Source: Lachnospiraceae bacterium (GTDB taxonomy: Bacteria > Bacillota > Clostridia > Lachnospirales > Lachnospiraceae). From it: a stretch of 64,000 nt of DNA. The stretch spans positions 19,689-83,688 of the forward strand of contig JAILFK010000070.1 in assembly GCA_024697595.1 (NCBI GenBank), written 5' to 3'. Numbering within the stretch: the stretch's first letter is position 1; every line of letters begins with the position of its first letter. The notes beneath the pieces are model-generated. The model worked only from the letters and a program-made list of their open reading frames with translations. It ran no database searches and had not been told where the DNA came from. Below are positions 25,658 to 36,426 of the stretch, piece by piece. A program made the position numbers and the translations under genes.

Positions 25658-26671
25658 TTATTTAAAAATTCTAGCCTTCATACCATGTCCAAACTTCTTA
25701 TATTTAGAATCTGTAAGAACTTTCTTCAATCCAAATACTACTGTATTGTCAGTGTCTTCTGAAATATTGACATTGATATTTGTAACCTCTTTAAACAACA
25801 CATCCAAAGAATCTATCTTGGCACTTCCACCTGATAAATATATTCCTGAATGAACCACATCCTTAGCAAGTTCTGGTGGAACTTTTTCTAAAAGAATTTT
25901 TATTGAATTGCACAAACTTTCTAAGTTGGATTTAATTCCCTCGTATACAGTTTCTGCTTTGATTTCCATTTCTATTGGCAATCCGCTGACCACATCTCTA
26001 CCAACTACTGTCATAGTATCTGTACGACCTGGCATAGCACTACCGATTTCCTCTTTCAATTGACAAGCTGTTTTCTTGCCGATTAGCAAATTGAATTTTC
26101 TCTTCATATGAGTCACTATTGCCTCATCTAATTGATTGCCACCAAACTGTAATAATTCAGTGATGACAAGTCCGCCTAAAGAAATAACAGAAATCTCAGT
26201 TGTATCAGCGCCAAAATCAACAACCATAATTCCAGTTGGTAAGGTGATATCCAATCCCATACCAAGGGCTGTTGCCAATGGCTTCTCACACAATGTTATA
26301 CTGTGAGTCTTGGTTTTTGATTTGGAAAATATTTCATAAAATGCTCTCTGTTCAACTTCTGTAATGCCAGTTGGAACAGCAAGAATAATATCTGCACCCT
26401 TTAATTTGGCATCAACTTTTTCTTCAAGTGCAGAAAATAGCATAGTCTGCATATTATCAAAATCAGCAATAACTCCGCTGACTATCGGAAAAGATACCTG
26501 AATTGTCTCAGGAGCCTTCTCGTACATTGCATAAGCCTCATCTCCATATGCATACATTTCATCCTTTTCAATAATGGCAATTGTATTCTTTATACTAGTA
26601 ACTTCATCAGTGTTATTATTATATATTTTTAGGTTTGCCGTACCCATATCAATACCGTATGAATTGCTCAA
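25658..26671 (-). CDS. mreB: Rod shape-determining protein MreB
   Basis: About 337 residues, actin-like filament protein that directs elongasome movement. Motifs: GIDMGTANLKIYN (phosphate 1), VVDFGADTTEISVISLGG (phosphate 2), GGNQLDEAI and the YLSGGSAKI adenosine motif. An in-frame ATG at 26686 overlaps the GGAGG and has no ribosome site of its own; TTG 26671 lies 8 bases after GGAGG and gives MSNSYGIDMG, so it is preferred. First gene of the cell-shape cluster. Confidence 0.93.
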   Translation of the reverse strand: MSNSYGIDMGTANLKIYNNNTDEVTSIKNTIAIIEKDEMYAYGDEAYAMYEKAPETIQVSFPIVSGVIADFDNMQTMLFSALEEKVDAKLKGADIILAVPTGITEVEQRAFYEIFSKSKTKTHSITLCEKPLATALGMGLDITLPTGIMVVDFGADTTEISVISLGGLVITELLQFGGNQLDEAIVTHMKRKFNLLIGKKTACQLKEEIGSAMPGRTDTMTVVGRDVVSGLPIEMEIKAETVYEGIKSNLESLCNSIKILLEKVPPELAKDVVHSGIYLSGGSAKIDSLDVLFKEVTNINVNISEDTDNTVVFGLKKVLTDSKYKKFGHGMKARIFK

Positions 26672-26720
26672 AATTTTGTCCTCCATCTATTAAAAAACGC
26701 TTCTTTTCATTTTAGCATAT

Positions 26721-27989
26721 CTATATATTCATCACAAGATTCGCATCATAAAGTTTCTGCAGTCCTGTAAGGATTCCAAGCTTGCCGTGATACCATGTTA
26801 GTCCACCTTGAAAAAAGGCTGTATAAGGTGGTCTCAAAGGTCCATCGGCGCTAAGTTCAATTGAAGATCCTTGCACAAATGCCCCAGCAGCCATTATGAC
26901 TTTATCATCATATCCTGGCATATCCCAAGGCTCAGGGGTGACGTAACTATCAACAGGAGCTGCCGCCTGGATTCCCTCACAGAATTTAATCAATCCCTCT
27001 GGCTTTTCAAATTCTATAGCTTGAATAATGTCATGTCTTGACTCTGTTGAATTTGGAATTACTTTATAGCCTAAATTCTCAAAGATATTAGCGGCAAATA
27101 CTGCTGTTTTTAATGCGCTAGCCACAACTGTAGGTGCGAAAAATAACCCCTGGTAAAATGATTGCATGATTCCAAGGGAAGCTCCTACTTCTTTTCCAAG
27201 TCCAGGTGATGTAAGTCTGTAAGCTGCATTTTCAATACACTCTTTATTACCTACAATATATCCACCTATAGGAGCCAATCCTCCTCCTGGATTTTTAATA
27301 AGGGATCCAACAACCATGTCCGCGCCCACATCCGTAGGCTCGATTTTCTCTACAAACTCACCATAGCAATTGTCCACCATGCAAATCACATCCGGCTTGA
27401 TATCTTTGATAAATGAGATTAACTCTCCGATTTGAGTGACAGAAAGTGTCGGTCTGCTGGCATACCCTTTTGATCTTTGGATGGTCACTAATTTTGTCTT
27501 ATTATTTAAAGCATTTTTTATGCCATTATAATCAAAATCACCATTTTCAAGAAGATCAACCTGAGCATAAGTGACACCATACTCCGCTAAAGAGCCTTTA
27601 GATGGGCGAATTCCTATCACCTCTTCCAAAGTGTCATAAGGCTTGCCCACAGGTGATAAAAGCTCATCCCCCGGTCTTAAATTAGACATTAAAGCAAGGG
27701 CCAAAGCATGAGTTCCACAGGTGATTTGAGGACGCACTAAAGCATCTTCAGTGTGAAATATATCCGCGTATATCTTTTCTAAAGTGTCTCGTCCAACATC
27801 ATCATAACCGTAGCCTGTGGCTGTATTGAAGCACTCTGCGCTAACTTTATTTTTTTGCATAGCTGCAATAACCTTTAATTGATTATATTCAGCAATTGCA
27901 TCGATGTCTTTAAATCGCGTCTCTAACTTATCTTCTATTTTTTGACCAAAACGTATGATTTTATCATCTAAACCAAATTCTTTATACAT
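26721..27989 (-). CDS. Methionine gamma-lyase family / YnbB-like PLP enzyme
   Basis: 422 residues, fold-type I PLP enzyme of the family often labelled aluminium resistance protein. The probable PLP lysine is in GSLIKNPGGGLAPIGGY. Upstream it has QITCGTHALALAL and MVDNCYGEFVE, whose Asp would hold the pyridine ring. Substrate is unproven; C-S lyase activity on sulfur amino acids is the family guess. It follows miaA by 12 bases, a frequent Firmicute neighbour. Confidence 0.88.
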   Translation of the reverse strand: MYKEFGLDDKIIRFGQKIEDKLETRFKDIDAIAEYNQLKVIAAMQKNKVSAECFNTATGYGYDDVGRDTLEKIYADIFHTEDALVRPQITCGTHALALALMSNLRPGDELLSPVGKPYDTLEEVIGIRPSKGSLAEYGVTYAQVDLLENGDFDYNGIKNALNNKTKLVTIQRSKGYASRPTLSVTQIGELISFIKDIKPDVICMVDNCYGEFVEKIEPTDVGADMVVGSLIKNPGGGLAPIGGYIVGNKECIENAAYRLTSPGLGKEVGASLGIMQSFYQGLFFAPTVVASALKTAVFAANIFENLGYKVIPNSTESRHDIIQAIEFEKPEGLIKFCEGIQAAAPVDSYVTPEPWDMPGYDDKVIMAAGAFVQGSSIELSADGPLRPPYTAFFQGGLTWYHGKLGILTGLQKLYDANLVMNI

Positions 27990-28001
27990 TTATATTGCCT
28001 C

Positions 28002-28955
28002 TCAAAATTTTATATTTTTATCAGAGATTTTCTCTAACATATAATTCAACATTTTACATGAATCATATTGAAAATCCTGCTTATTAATCCAAATAGTTTC
28101 CTCACGACTTCTAAACCAGGTTAACTGACGCTTGGCAAATCTTCTGGTATCTCTCTTTATCAATTCAATTGCATCTTCAAGAGATTCTTTACCTTCTATA
28201 ACTGGAAAAAGTTCTTTATATCCCAAGCCTTGCATAGATACCATATCAGCTGTACAACCCATGTTATAAAGTTTGACCACCTCGTCATACAATCCAGCAT
28301 CTACCATTTTGTCTACTCTTAAATCTATGGATTTATATAGCTTATCTCGCAGATCATTTAATACAAAGAAACAGAAATTATAAGGAGATTCCTTGATTTT
28401 TTGTTCTTCATTATGCTTTGAGATAGGAAAATGGTGAATCTCATAAAATTCAATTGCTCGTATAACTCTCTTTGTATTATTAGGATGAATATTTTGGGCG
28501 CTAATAGGATCAATTTTCGCTAATTTATTGTGCAATGCAATCACACCATTAGCTGATAAATATTCTTCTAAGTTCTTACGAATCTCTACATTTTCATCTG
28601 CTTCGCCACTGAAATCTGCATCGTAAAGCAATGCATTGATATAAAAACCAGTGCCACCTACCAAAATCGGGATATTTCCATTAGAATAAATTAAATCAAG
28701 GGCATCTTTTGCCATCTGAACAAATCTAGCCACACTAAAATCTTCTTGTGGCATCAATTCATCCACCAAATAATGTTTAACGCCCTCCATTTCATCTGGA
28801 GTGATCTTGGCAGATCCAATATCCATATATTTATATACTTGCATAGAATCGCAGGATATAATCTCACCGCCTATTTTCTTAGCCAAATCTATAGAAATGG
28901 CACTTTTACCTGTGGCAGTAGGTCCTGCAATGATTATCAAAGGTTTTTTATCCAT
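28002..28955 (-). CDS. miaA: tRNA dimethylallyltransferase
   Basis: 317 residues. Adds the dimethylallyl group to A37 of tRNAs reading U-starting codons. The P-loop is G11-PTATGKS-18. Further hallmarks: SCDSMQVYKYMDIGSAK, the GGTGFYINALLY motif and QGLGYKEL. It lies 30 bases after mutL in a mutS-mutL-miaA cluster, as in many bacteria. Confidence 0.97.
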   Translation of the reverse strand: MDKKPLIIIAGPTATGKSAISIDLAKKIGGEIISCDSMQVYKYMDIGSAKITPDEMEGVKHYLVDELMPQEDFSVARFVQMAKDALDLIYSNGNIPILVGGTGFYINALLYDADFSGEADENVEIRKNLEEYLSANGVIALHNKLAKIDPISAQNIHPNNTKRVIRAIEFYEIHHFPISKHNEEQKIKESPYNFCFFVLNDLRDKLYKSIDLRVDKMVDAGLYDEVVKLYNMGCTADMVSMQGLGYKELFPVIEGKESLEDAIELIKRDTRRFAKRQLTWFRSREETIWINKQDFQYDSCKMLNYMLEKISDKNIKF

Positions 28956-28985
28956 TTAATTTTCCTTTTTATTAATCAAATATTT

Positions 28986-30860
28986 TCAAACAATTCTCTT
29001 GAATTTTTTTTCTAATTCATATTTTGACATGGCTATAATAGTTGGTCTTCCATGCGGGCAATGGTAAGGATTATCTAAGGCCAACAAATCTGTAATCAGC
29101 TCTTCTGCTTCCAATATGGATAGCTTATCATGACCCTTTACTGCGGCCTTACATGACATGCTGGCAACTTTTTCCAAAACCAATTCAGAGGAATCTGTAG
29201 GTTTAATTTCCTCACAATCTTTTAACATTTCAAGAAATACTGCCTGGGTATCCAATGAGAATAAATTGGCAGGAACCCCTGAAATAGCATATTCATTACC
29301 ACCAAAATCTTCTAAAACAAATCCCAGTTGCACAAATGAGTCCATATATTCATTCAATACATTTCTTTCTTTTGTGGTGAGGGATACTATAATTGGAGGA
29401 CTTATCATCTGGGATGTCATCTGCTTCTCACCTAATTTTTTCATTGTCTTTTCAAATAAAACCTTCTCGTGAGCCGCATGTTGATCAATGATATAGAGCT
29501 TTTCATCATATTCAATCAGCCAGTATGTATCAAATAACTGACCTATAATTTTATGACTCTTTTTTGCCTCCTCAGATAGAAAACTTGTCTGTTCATAGAC
29601 CATTTTTTGCTGTTGAAATGCTGTGGTTGATCCTATATTTGCATTTTGACCATTATCATTAGTTGCTTTTGATTCATAAAAATCCTTATACTGTCTTTCG
29701 TAAGGAGAATCCTTATGAATCTCAGATACCAATTTTTCTTTTATTGTATTTAGTCTGCTGGCCTCAAAAGGCTGAACGGATTTATATTCTATTTCATCAA
29801 TAATTGATGGTTCTTTTGGAACCTTAACTTCCTCATCCTTGCCTGCAGTTACATCTCGAATATCTTCACGATTATTTAATTTATCACTAACTATCTTATA
29901 AATCATGTCGCTTATGTGAATTTCATCATCAAAGCGAACTTCCTGTTTTGTAGGATGTACGTTCACATCCACGTTTGCATTTTTTGTCTTTATATTTAAC
30001 AGACAAAATGGATATTGATGCTGCATCAAAAATCCGATATAACCATTTTCCACTGCTTTTGAAAGAAGGGAACTCTTGATATATCTGCCATTGATATAAA
30101 AGTTCTCCAAATTCCTATTGCCGCGGGCAATTGTAGAATCACCAATATATCCATCAACTATAAAATCTTCATCCTCCTGATGCACACTCAATATACTACT
30201 AGTAATTTCCTTGCCATATATCTGGTAAATGCAATCCTTTAATATCCCATTTCCCGCAGTGTGAATCTTTTCCTTACCATTGGCGATAAATGAAAAAGAT
30301 ATATCTGGATGGGACAAAGCGAGGTTTTCAATCATCTCCACAATATAATTCATCTCAGTGGTATCTGATTTTAAAAATTTACGTCTGGCTGGAGTGTTGT
30401 AAAATAGTTGGTATACAAAGATTGTAGTGCCATCTGGCGCACCAACTTCCTCCACACTTTCCTCCTTAGAGCCTTCAATCACATACTTGCAGCCCATAAA
30501 TTGTTCGCTGGGCTTACTTATAAGTTCAACTCTAGATACAGCACTTATACTAGAAAGTGCCTCACCTCTAAATCCCAAGGAATGTATATCCATAAGATCA
30601 GAGGCATCATTTATTTTACTGGTGGAATGTCTCAAAAAAGCCCTGGATAATTCTTCTTGTGGTATACCACAGCCGTTATCGGTAACTCTAATAAAAGTTT
30701 TACCACCATCTTTTATCTCCACAGAGATAGCGGTTGCGCCTGAATCAATTGAATTTTCCACCAATTCCTTCACCACAGAAAGTGGTCTTTCCACCACCTC
30801 TCCGGCTGCTATTTTATCTATAGTAGTTTGACTTAATACATTAATATTATTTCTTACCAT
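28986..30860 (-). CDS. mutL: DNA mismatch repair protein MutL
   Basis: 624 residues. The N-terminal GHKL ATPase is 1-330 (ELVENSIDSGA, DNGCGIP, STSKI, LGFRGEALSSI). The C-terminal dimer domain carries the endonuclease motif DQHA..E....E starting at D459, then CKAAVKGHD and CPHGRPT, so this is the nicking type typical of bacteria without MutH. The start overlaps the mutS stop by 7 bases. Confidence 0.97.
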   Translation of the reverse strand: MVRNNINVLSQTTIDKIAAGEVVERPLSVVKELVENSIDSGATAISVEIKDGGKTFIRVTDNGCGIPQEELSRAFLRHSTSKINDASDLMDIHSLGFRGEALSSISAVSRVELISKPSEQFMGCKYVIEGSKEESVEEVGAPDGTTIFVYQLFYNTPARRKFLKSDTTEMNYIVEMIENLALSHPDISFSFIANGKEKIHTAGNGILKDCIYQIYGKEITSSILSVHQEDEDFIVDGYIGDSTIARGNRNLENFYINGRYIKSSLLSKAVENGYIGFLMQHQYPFCLLNIKTKNANVDVNVHPTKQEVRFDDEIHISDMIYKIVSDKLNNREDIRDVTAGKDEEVKVPKEPSIIDEIEYKSVQPFEASRLNTIKEKLVSEIHKDSPYERQYKDFYESKATNDNGQNANIGSTTAFQQQKMVYEQTSFLSEEAKKSHKIIGQLFDTYWLIEYDEKLYIIDQHAAHEKVLFEKTMKKLGEKQMTSQMISPPIIVSLTTKERNVLNEYMDSFVQLGFVLEDFGGNEYAISGVPANLFSLDTQAVFLEMLKDCEEIKPTDSSELVLEKVASMSCKAAVKGHDKLSILEAEELITDLLALDNPYHCPHGRPTIIAMSKYELEKKFKRIV

Positions 30861-33526
30861 CTATTTTTTACCTTTACTTGTAATTCATTTAAAACATTTA
30901 ACGCATCTATCGGTGTCATCTGTGAAATATCTAATTCACTCAATTCCTGAATAATATCATCATCTTTTACTGTATCAAAGAAGGATAATTGAGCCTTGTC
31001 CACGTCATCTAATGGTTTTGTCTTTATTTTATTGTTTAAAGTTTGTCCTTCTAAAGAAATGTTTTTAGCGATATCCACAATATCATTTTCAACTAATTGC
31101 TCTACAATTCTATTGGCACGCTCAACCACTTCATCCGGAAGGCCGGCTAATTTTGCCACGGCAATTCCATAACTCTTATCAGCTCCACCTGGCACAATTT
31201 TTCTTAGGAAAACAATATCATCACCATTTTCTTTTACGGCAATACAGTAATTATTTACCCCTTCTAATCGACCCTCCAACTCAGTTAATTCATGATAATG
31301 AGTGGCAAACAATGTCTTGGCCCCAAGTATTTTGCTATTGCTGATATGTTCAACCACAGCCCAGGCAATACTCAAGCCATCAAAAGTAGAGGTTCCTCGA
31401 CCAATCTCGTCTAAGATTAGCAAAGAATCCTTGGTTGCATTTCTCAAAATATTAGACACTTCATTCATCTCTACCATAAATGTAGATTGTCCTGATGCCA
31501 AATCATCAGAAGCTCCCACTCTGGTAAATATTCTATCCACAACACCGATATTGGCTGACTTTGCAGGTACAAATGATCCCATCTGAGCCATGAGGACAAT
31601 AAGGGCCACCTGTCTCATGTAAGTGGATTTTCCTGCCATATTTGGACCTGTTATTATGGAAAATCTATTCTTTTTACCGTCGAGATAAGTATCATTATCA
31701 ATAAATAGATTTCCCTCTATCATTTTTTCAACAACAGGATGACGACCGTTTTTTATATCAATCACACCTTTTGTGTTGATTTTTGGTCTGACAAAATGAT
31801 TCTTTTCTGCCACATAAGCTAATGAACAGTACACATCAAGTCTAGCGATAGCCCTTGCTGTACTTTGAATTCTTGTAACCTGGGTGGCAACCTTTTGTCT
31901 AAGCTCTTTGAAAAGCTCATACTCTAAAGATAAAAGCTTATCTTCAGCTCCTAAAATAGTATCTTCTAACTCCTTTAATTCAGGAGTGAAAAATCTTTCT
32001 GCGTTGGCAAGAGTCTGCTTGCGCTGATAGTCTTCTGGAACTAAATCTTTGTATGAATTAGTTACTTCCAAATAATAGCCAAACACCTTGTTGAATTTAA
32101 TCTTTAAATTCTTGATGCCTGTGCGCTCTCTCTCTTTTAATTCAAGTTCAGCAAGCCACTGCTTACCTTCAGTTTTAGCTTTTCTAAGTCTATCTACTTC
32201 CTCATAATAACCATCTTTTATGATTCCACCATCTCTTGCTGAAATCGGTGGTTCTTCACATATCATGTCATCAATCAATTGATAAATATCTTTTAAATCA
32301 TCAATATTATCATTTAACTGGCATAAATTATCTGCAGTAAAATCACTCAAACATATTTTTATGCTAGGAAGCCATTCTAAGGAATTTTTAAAAGCTAGCA
32401 TATCTCTAGGATTAGCATTCTGATAAATAATACGTGTATTTAGCCTCTCTAAATCATAGATTGGATTCATATATTCACGCAACTCATCACGTTGCATCAA
32501 TTTTGAAGATAATTCATCCACTGCATCTAATCTTTTTTTGATTTCAGTCTCTTCTGTTAAAGGCTGTTCTATGTCACTTCTTAGCATTCTAGCTCCCATA
32601 GCAGTCTTTGTCTTATCTAAAACCCAAAGCAAAGAGCCTCTTTTTTGTTTCTCTCTCAATGTCTCAATCAACTCAAGATTTCTCCTGGTTGAAGTGTCTA
32701 TCAACATGAAATTTCCGTTAATATAAGACTTGATTTGATTAATTTGCTCAAGTTTTGTCTTTTGTATTTCGTACAAATATTTCAATAAGGCACCAGAAGA
32801 AATACTTCCAACTGGAAACTCAGCTAAGCCCAATGCTGAAAGTTGAGATGCTTTGAAATGTTCTAATACCAAAGCCACAGATAATCTGTCATCAAAATAT
32901 CTTGCATCCAATTCAGATATAGATATTTGCATTCTATTTTCAAGATCATTGATATCTATTCCACTGATGGTAAAGTTATCATTGCAAACAATCTCAGATG
33001 GTTGATATTTATTAATCTCATCTACACAACTACGAATTGAATCAACCTCTGTCACATAAAATTCAGCTGTTGTAACATCGCAGATTGATAGACCAAACTT
33101 ATCTCCATCATAAAATATTCCCATGATGTAATTATTTCGACCTTCATCCAAGGCGGCAGCATCCATATTGGTTCCAGGAGTTACTATTCTTGTAACCTCG
33201 CGTTTCACAATGCCCTTTGCCTCTTTTGGATCTTCAACCTGTTCACACACTGCAACTTTATAGCCCTTATCAATAAGTCTGGTAAGATAACTTTCTGCGG
33301 CGTGGTGTGGCACTCCACACATAGGCGCTCTCTCGTCTAAACCACAACTTTTACCCGTTAAGGTAATCTCAAGTTCTCTAGATACCGTCTCTGCATCCTC
33401 AAAGAACATTTCATAAAAGTCGCCTAATCTGTAAAAGAGAATATATCCAGGATACTCCTCTTTTGTATTTAAGTAATGTTGCATCATAGGTGTTAATTTA
33501 TCAAATTCTACGTCTTTACTGTTCAT
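30854..33526 (-). CDS. mutS: DNA mismatch repair protein MutS
   Basis: 890 residues. The mismatch-binding domain starts with TPMMQHYLNTKEEYPGYILFYRLGDFYEMF; the Phe-x-Glu wedge is visible as DFYEMF. The Walker A is GPNMAGKST (K633), followed by STFMVEM and LDEIGRGTSTFDG. C-terminal QLSFFD is a beta-clamp-binding-like motif. The start overlaps the upstream flavoprotein gene by 11 bases. Confidence 0.97.
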   Translation of the reverse strand: MNSKDVEFDKLTPMMQHYLNTKEEYPGYILFYRLGDFYEMFFEDAETVSRELEITLTGKSCGLDERAPMCGVPHHAAESYLTRLIDKGYKVAVCEQVEDPKEAKGIVKREVTRIVTPGTNMDAAALDEGRNNYIMGIFYDGDKFGLSICDVTTAEFYVTEVDSIRSCVDEINKYQPSEIVCNDNFTISGIDINDLENRMQISISELDARYFDDRLSVALVLEHFKASQLSALGLAEFPVGSISSGALLKYLYEIQKTKLEQINQIKSYINGNFMLIDTSTRRNLELIETLREKQKRGSLLWVLDKTKTAMGARMLRSDIEQPLTEETEIKKRLDAVDELSSKLMQRDELREYMNPIYDLERLNTRIIYQNANPRDMLAFKNSLEWLPSIKICLSDFTADNLCQLNDNIDDLKDIYQLIDDMICEEPPISARDGGIIKDGYYEEVDRLRKAKTEGKQWLAELELKERERTGIKNLKIKFNKVFGYYLEVTNSYKDLVPEDYQRKQTLANAERFFTPELKELEDTILGAEDKLLSLEYELFKELRQKVATQVTRIQSTARAIARLDVYCSLAYVAEKNHFVRPKINTKGVIDIKNGRHPVVEKMIEGNLFIDNDTYLDGKKNRFSIITGPNMAGKSTYMRQVALIVLMAQMGSFVPAKSANIGVVDRIFTRVGASDDLASGQSTFMVEMNEVSNILRNATKDSLLILDEIGRGTSTFDGLSIAWAVVEHISNSKILGAKTLFATHYHELTELEGRLEGVNNYCIAVKENGDDIVFLRKIVPGGADKSYGIAVAKLAGLPDEVVERANRIVEQLVENDIVDIAKNISLEGQTLNNKIKTKPLDDVDKAQLSFFDTVKDDDIIQELSELDISQMTPIDALNVLNELQVKVKNRW

Positions 33527-35126
33527 AATTCACCTTATATTTCTCGATAATTTTTTCCGCCACCTTCATGCCGTCCATGGCAGCAGACATAATTCCACCA
33601 GCGTAACCTGCACCCTCTCCACATGGATACAGACCAATGAAATTGCTTTGAAAACTATCATCTCTTGTTATCCTAACAGGCGATGAAGTTCTACTTTCTA
33701 TACCGGATAAAATTGCATCTTCTCTATCAAATCCAGCTATCTTGTGACCATACGAGTGCATAGCCTCGACAAAACTATTATTTAAATCCTCAGATAAAAT
33801 TCCGCGAAGATTTACGAAAGTTGTCTCGCCACAAGTCATGGATTCAAAACGTCCATAGGAAGTACTTGCAATATTGTTTTCAAAATCACCAAATAATTGT
33901 TGAGGAATTTTCCCCTGTCCTAAATCATAGGCCTTTTTTTCAATATTTTCTTGGAAATCAATGGCTGACATAGGATTGTCCATATCGTATTCCCTGTCAC
34001 CAACAGAGATAATTATAGCACTATTGGCATTTTTAGAATCTCTTTTAACATAACTCATTCCATTGACAGCTAATCTGCCATTTTCAGAGGAAGCATTTAC
34101 CACATATCCTCCCGGACACATGCAAAATGAGTACACGCCTCTTCTATTTTCAAGATTTGCGGTAAGTTTATAACTTGCCACAGGTAAAGTTTCATCTAAA
34201 ACTCCATATTGTGACATATCAATCATGTCCTGTGGGTGTTCCACTCGAAACCCAACTGCAAATTGCTTTGCCTGCATATCTACCTTCTGCGAATGTAATT
34301 TTCTAAAGGTATCTCTAGCACTATGACCAATGGCCAATACCGCCACATTAGTATCAATTAAATTATCATTATTATATTTTATTCCAATTAATTTTTGATC
34401 ATGAAAAATGAACTCATCAACTTTAGATTCGAATCTAACCTCTCCTCCAAGTGCGATAATCTCATTTCTCATATTTTTTACAACATTTACCAAAATATCA
34501 GTGCCAATATGAGGTTTTGCATCATACAAAATGTCTTCATTGGCGCCAAATTTGTAAAATGTTTCCAAAACAAAAGCATTTCTACCAAATTTATCTTTTA
34601 CAAGAGTATTTAATTTTCCATCAGAAAAAGTTCCTGCGCCGCCCTCACCAAATTGTACATTTGACTCTGTGTTCAAAACACCCGTCTTCCAATATTCATC
34701 CACGTGCTTTTGGCGTTTATCAACCTCACATCCTCGCTCCAACAAAATAGGCTTATATCCAGCTTTAGCCAATACATATGCGCAAAACAGTCCTGCAGGC
34801 CCCATTCCTATTACAACCGGTCTTAAATTTAAAGACACATCTCCAGAAACTGGTGTTTTATAAATATTAGGCTTATATTCCGCTACATTTTTGTTTTTTA
34901 AAAGTTTTTTGATGACATTATTATTGCCGCTTTTAATGTTTACTAAAACCTTGAATATATAATAAATATCAGGCTTTTTTCTAGCATCAATAGATTTTTT
35001 CAAAATGGTAACATCATCAATATAATCCTTAGATATTTTAAGAGCATCAGCCACATAATCTATTAGATTATCATTAAAATCTGTATATGAAATTTTCAAT
35101 TGGTTTAAAATAATTGAATTCTTCAT
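33516..35126 (-). CDS. FAD-dependent oxidoreductase, COG2509 type
   Basis: 536 residues. An N-terminal region (1-100) of unknown role precedes a Rossmann FAD-binding motif GMGPAGLFCAYVLAKAG near 108-124 and LLERG. Further glycine-rich flavin contacts are QFGEGGAGTFSDGKL and, at the C-terminus, PCGEGAGYAGGIMSAAMDG. The family is widespread and its substrate is not known. It forms an overlapping unit with mutS; the functional link, if any, is unclear. Confidence 0.85.
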   Translation of the reverse strand: MKNSIILNQLKISYTDFNDNLIDYVADALKISKDYIDDVTILKKSIDARKKPDIYYIFKVLVNIKSGNNNVIKKLLKNKNVAEYKPNIYKTPVSGDVSLNLRPVVIGMGPAGLFCAYVLAKAGYKPILLERGCEVDKRQKHVDEYWKTGVLNTESNVQFGEGGAGTFSDGKLNTLVKDKFGRNAFVLETFYKFGANEDILYDAKPHIGTDILVNVVKNMRNEIIALGGEVRFESKVDEFIFHDQKLIGIKYNNDNLIDTNVAVLAIGHSARDTFRKLHSQKVDMQAKQFAVGFRVEHPQDMIDMSQYGVLDETLPVASYKLTANLENRRGVYSFCMCPGGYVVNASSENGRLAVNGMSYVKRDSKNANSAIIISVGDREYDMDNPMSAIDFQENIEKKAYDLGQGKIPQQLFGDFENNIASTSYGRFESMTCGETTFVNLRGILSEDLNNSFVEAMHSYGHKIAGFDREDAILSGIESRTSSPVRITRDDSFQSNFIGLYPCGEGAGYAGGIMSAAMDGMKVAEKIIEKYKVNYEQ

Positions 35127-35154
35127 CTATTCTCCTAATTTTTGGGGATTATAA

Positions 35155-36417
35155 CTAATCATTAAAGCCAATACTTTTTGCTGCATGTAATCCAGCAACA
35201 TAACCACTACTCCAAGCCCATTGCAGATTATATCCACCGCATATGCCATCCACATCAACTACTTCACCGGCGAAATATATACCTGGCATAATTTTAGATT
35301 CTAAAGTATTACAATCTAGCTCTGTCACATCAACGCCACCGGTTGTAACCTGGGCGATATCCTTATCAACAGATGATGGAATGACTTTATATTCCTTTAA
35401 AATTGAGATTACATTCTCCAAAAATAATGATAATTCCTCGTTATTTGATATGTTTTTATTGTAATAGTTTAATTCTTTCAAAAACACATCTGATAATTTA
35501 TTTGGAAGCAATCCCTTTAAAACATCGCTTAAATCAAAACCAAGATTGATTTTATCTTCGATTATATTTTTTAAGTCTATTTTTGAATATTCAGGTATAA
35601 AATCCAAAACGAGATAATTATCAAGCTTCCTGTTAATGGCCTTGGCAATCTCTCTTGAACTTTGAAATACGACGATTCCAGAGATGCCCTCCGTTGTGAT
35701 CTGCAACTCACCATTATGGCTTTCTTTTAACTTATTATTGATAAATGTATCAATTTTACATTTACATCTTACACCTGAAGCAGACTTTAATTTATTGTCT
35801 TTCAAAATAATTTTAGACAAGGCCGGATTAGGTTGAATAATATTATGCCCAAGCTTTGATGCATAGTAAAAACCATCACCATTTGACCCTGGAATTTTAG
35901 AAACATTTCCACCAGTAGCTATAATTATAGCTTTGCAGATGACAGCCTCTCGGTTTTTTATATTATTATCAATAATAAAAATCGAATCTTTTTCGTCATA
36001 TGTTATATCCTTTATTTTTCTTTCGAATATAACATCCACATTTAGTCTGTTTAATTCATTAACCAAAGAATTACGTATTGATGAAGCCTCCATATTTCTT
36101 GGATAATACAAATCTCCCTTGGCATCAGGCCATACACCAAGTTGTTTAAAGAACTCTATAGTCTTTTTGTGATCAAACTGGCAATAGATTGATTCAAAAA
36201 AATCATAATTATAGTCATGGTAAGCTTTGGCATTAATATCAGAATTAGTAAAATTACATTTGCCATTACCAGTTGCTAGTATTTTATGGCCTAAATCTGA
36301 ATTAGTCTCAAACACAAGGACAGAGGCCCCAGTTTTAGCTGCAGTTATAGCAGCAATCATACCAGAAGCCCCTCCTCCAATTATGCATATATCATATTTA
36401 TTACATATATTATTCAT
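35155..36417 (-). CDS. HI0933/BaiN family NAD(P)/FAD-dependent oxidoreductase
   Basis: 420 residues. The FAD motif GGGASGMIAAITAAKTG starts near residue 14; C-terminal signature CNTLESKIMPGIYFAGEVVDVDG continues to GGYNLQWAWSSGY. The family includes YhiN and BaiN; the latter is linked to bile-acid reduction, but most members are uncharacterised. ATG 36417 is chosen because AGGTG lies 7 bases upstream; a GTG at 36426 has no ribosome site. It follows the flippase by 9 bases. Confidence 0.87.
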   Translation of the reverse strand: MNNICNKYDICIIGGGASGMIAAITAAKTGASVLVFETNSDLGHKILATGNGKCNFTNSDINAKAYHDYNYDFFESIYCQFDHKKTIEFFKQLGVWPDAKGDLYYPRNMEASSIRNSLVNELNRLNVDVIFERKIKDITYDEKDSIFIIDNNIKNREAVICKAIIIATGGNVSKIPGSNGDGFYYASKLGHNIIQPNPALSKIILKDNKLKSASGVRCKCKIDTFINNKLKESHNGELQITTEGISGIVVFQSSREIAKAINRKLDNYLVLDFIPEYSKIDLKNIIEDKINLGFDLSDVLKGLLPNKLSDVFLKELNYYNKNISNNEELSLFLENVISILKEYKVIPSSVDKDIAQVTTGGVDVTELDCNTLESKIMPGIYFAGEVVDVDGICGGYNLQWAWSSGYVAGLHAAKSIGFND

Positions 36418-36426
36418 AATAATCAC

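Noticed and set aside
26687..26720. Terminator between the PLP enzyme gene and mreB
   Set aside because: A T-run is present but the preceding stem is only three or four base pairs.
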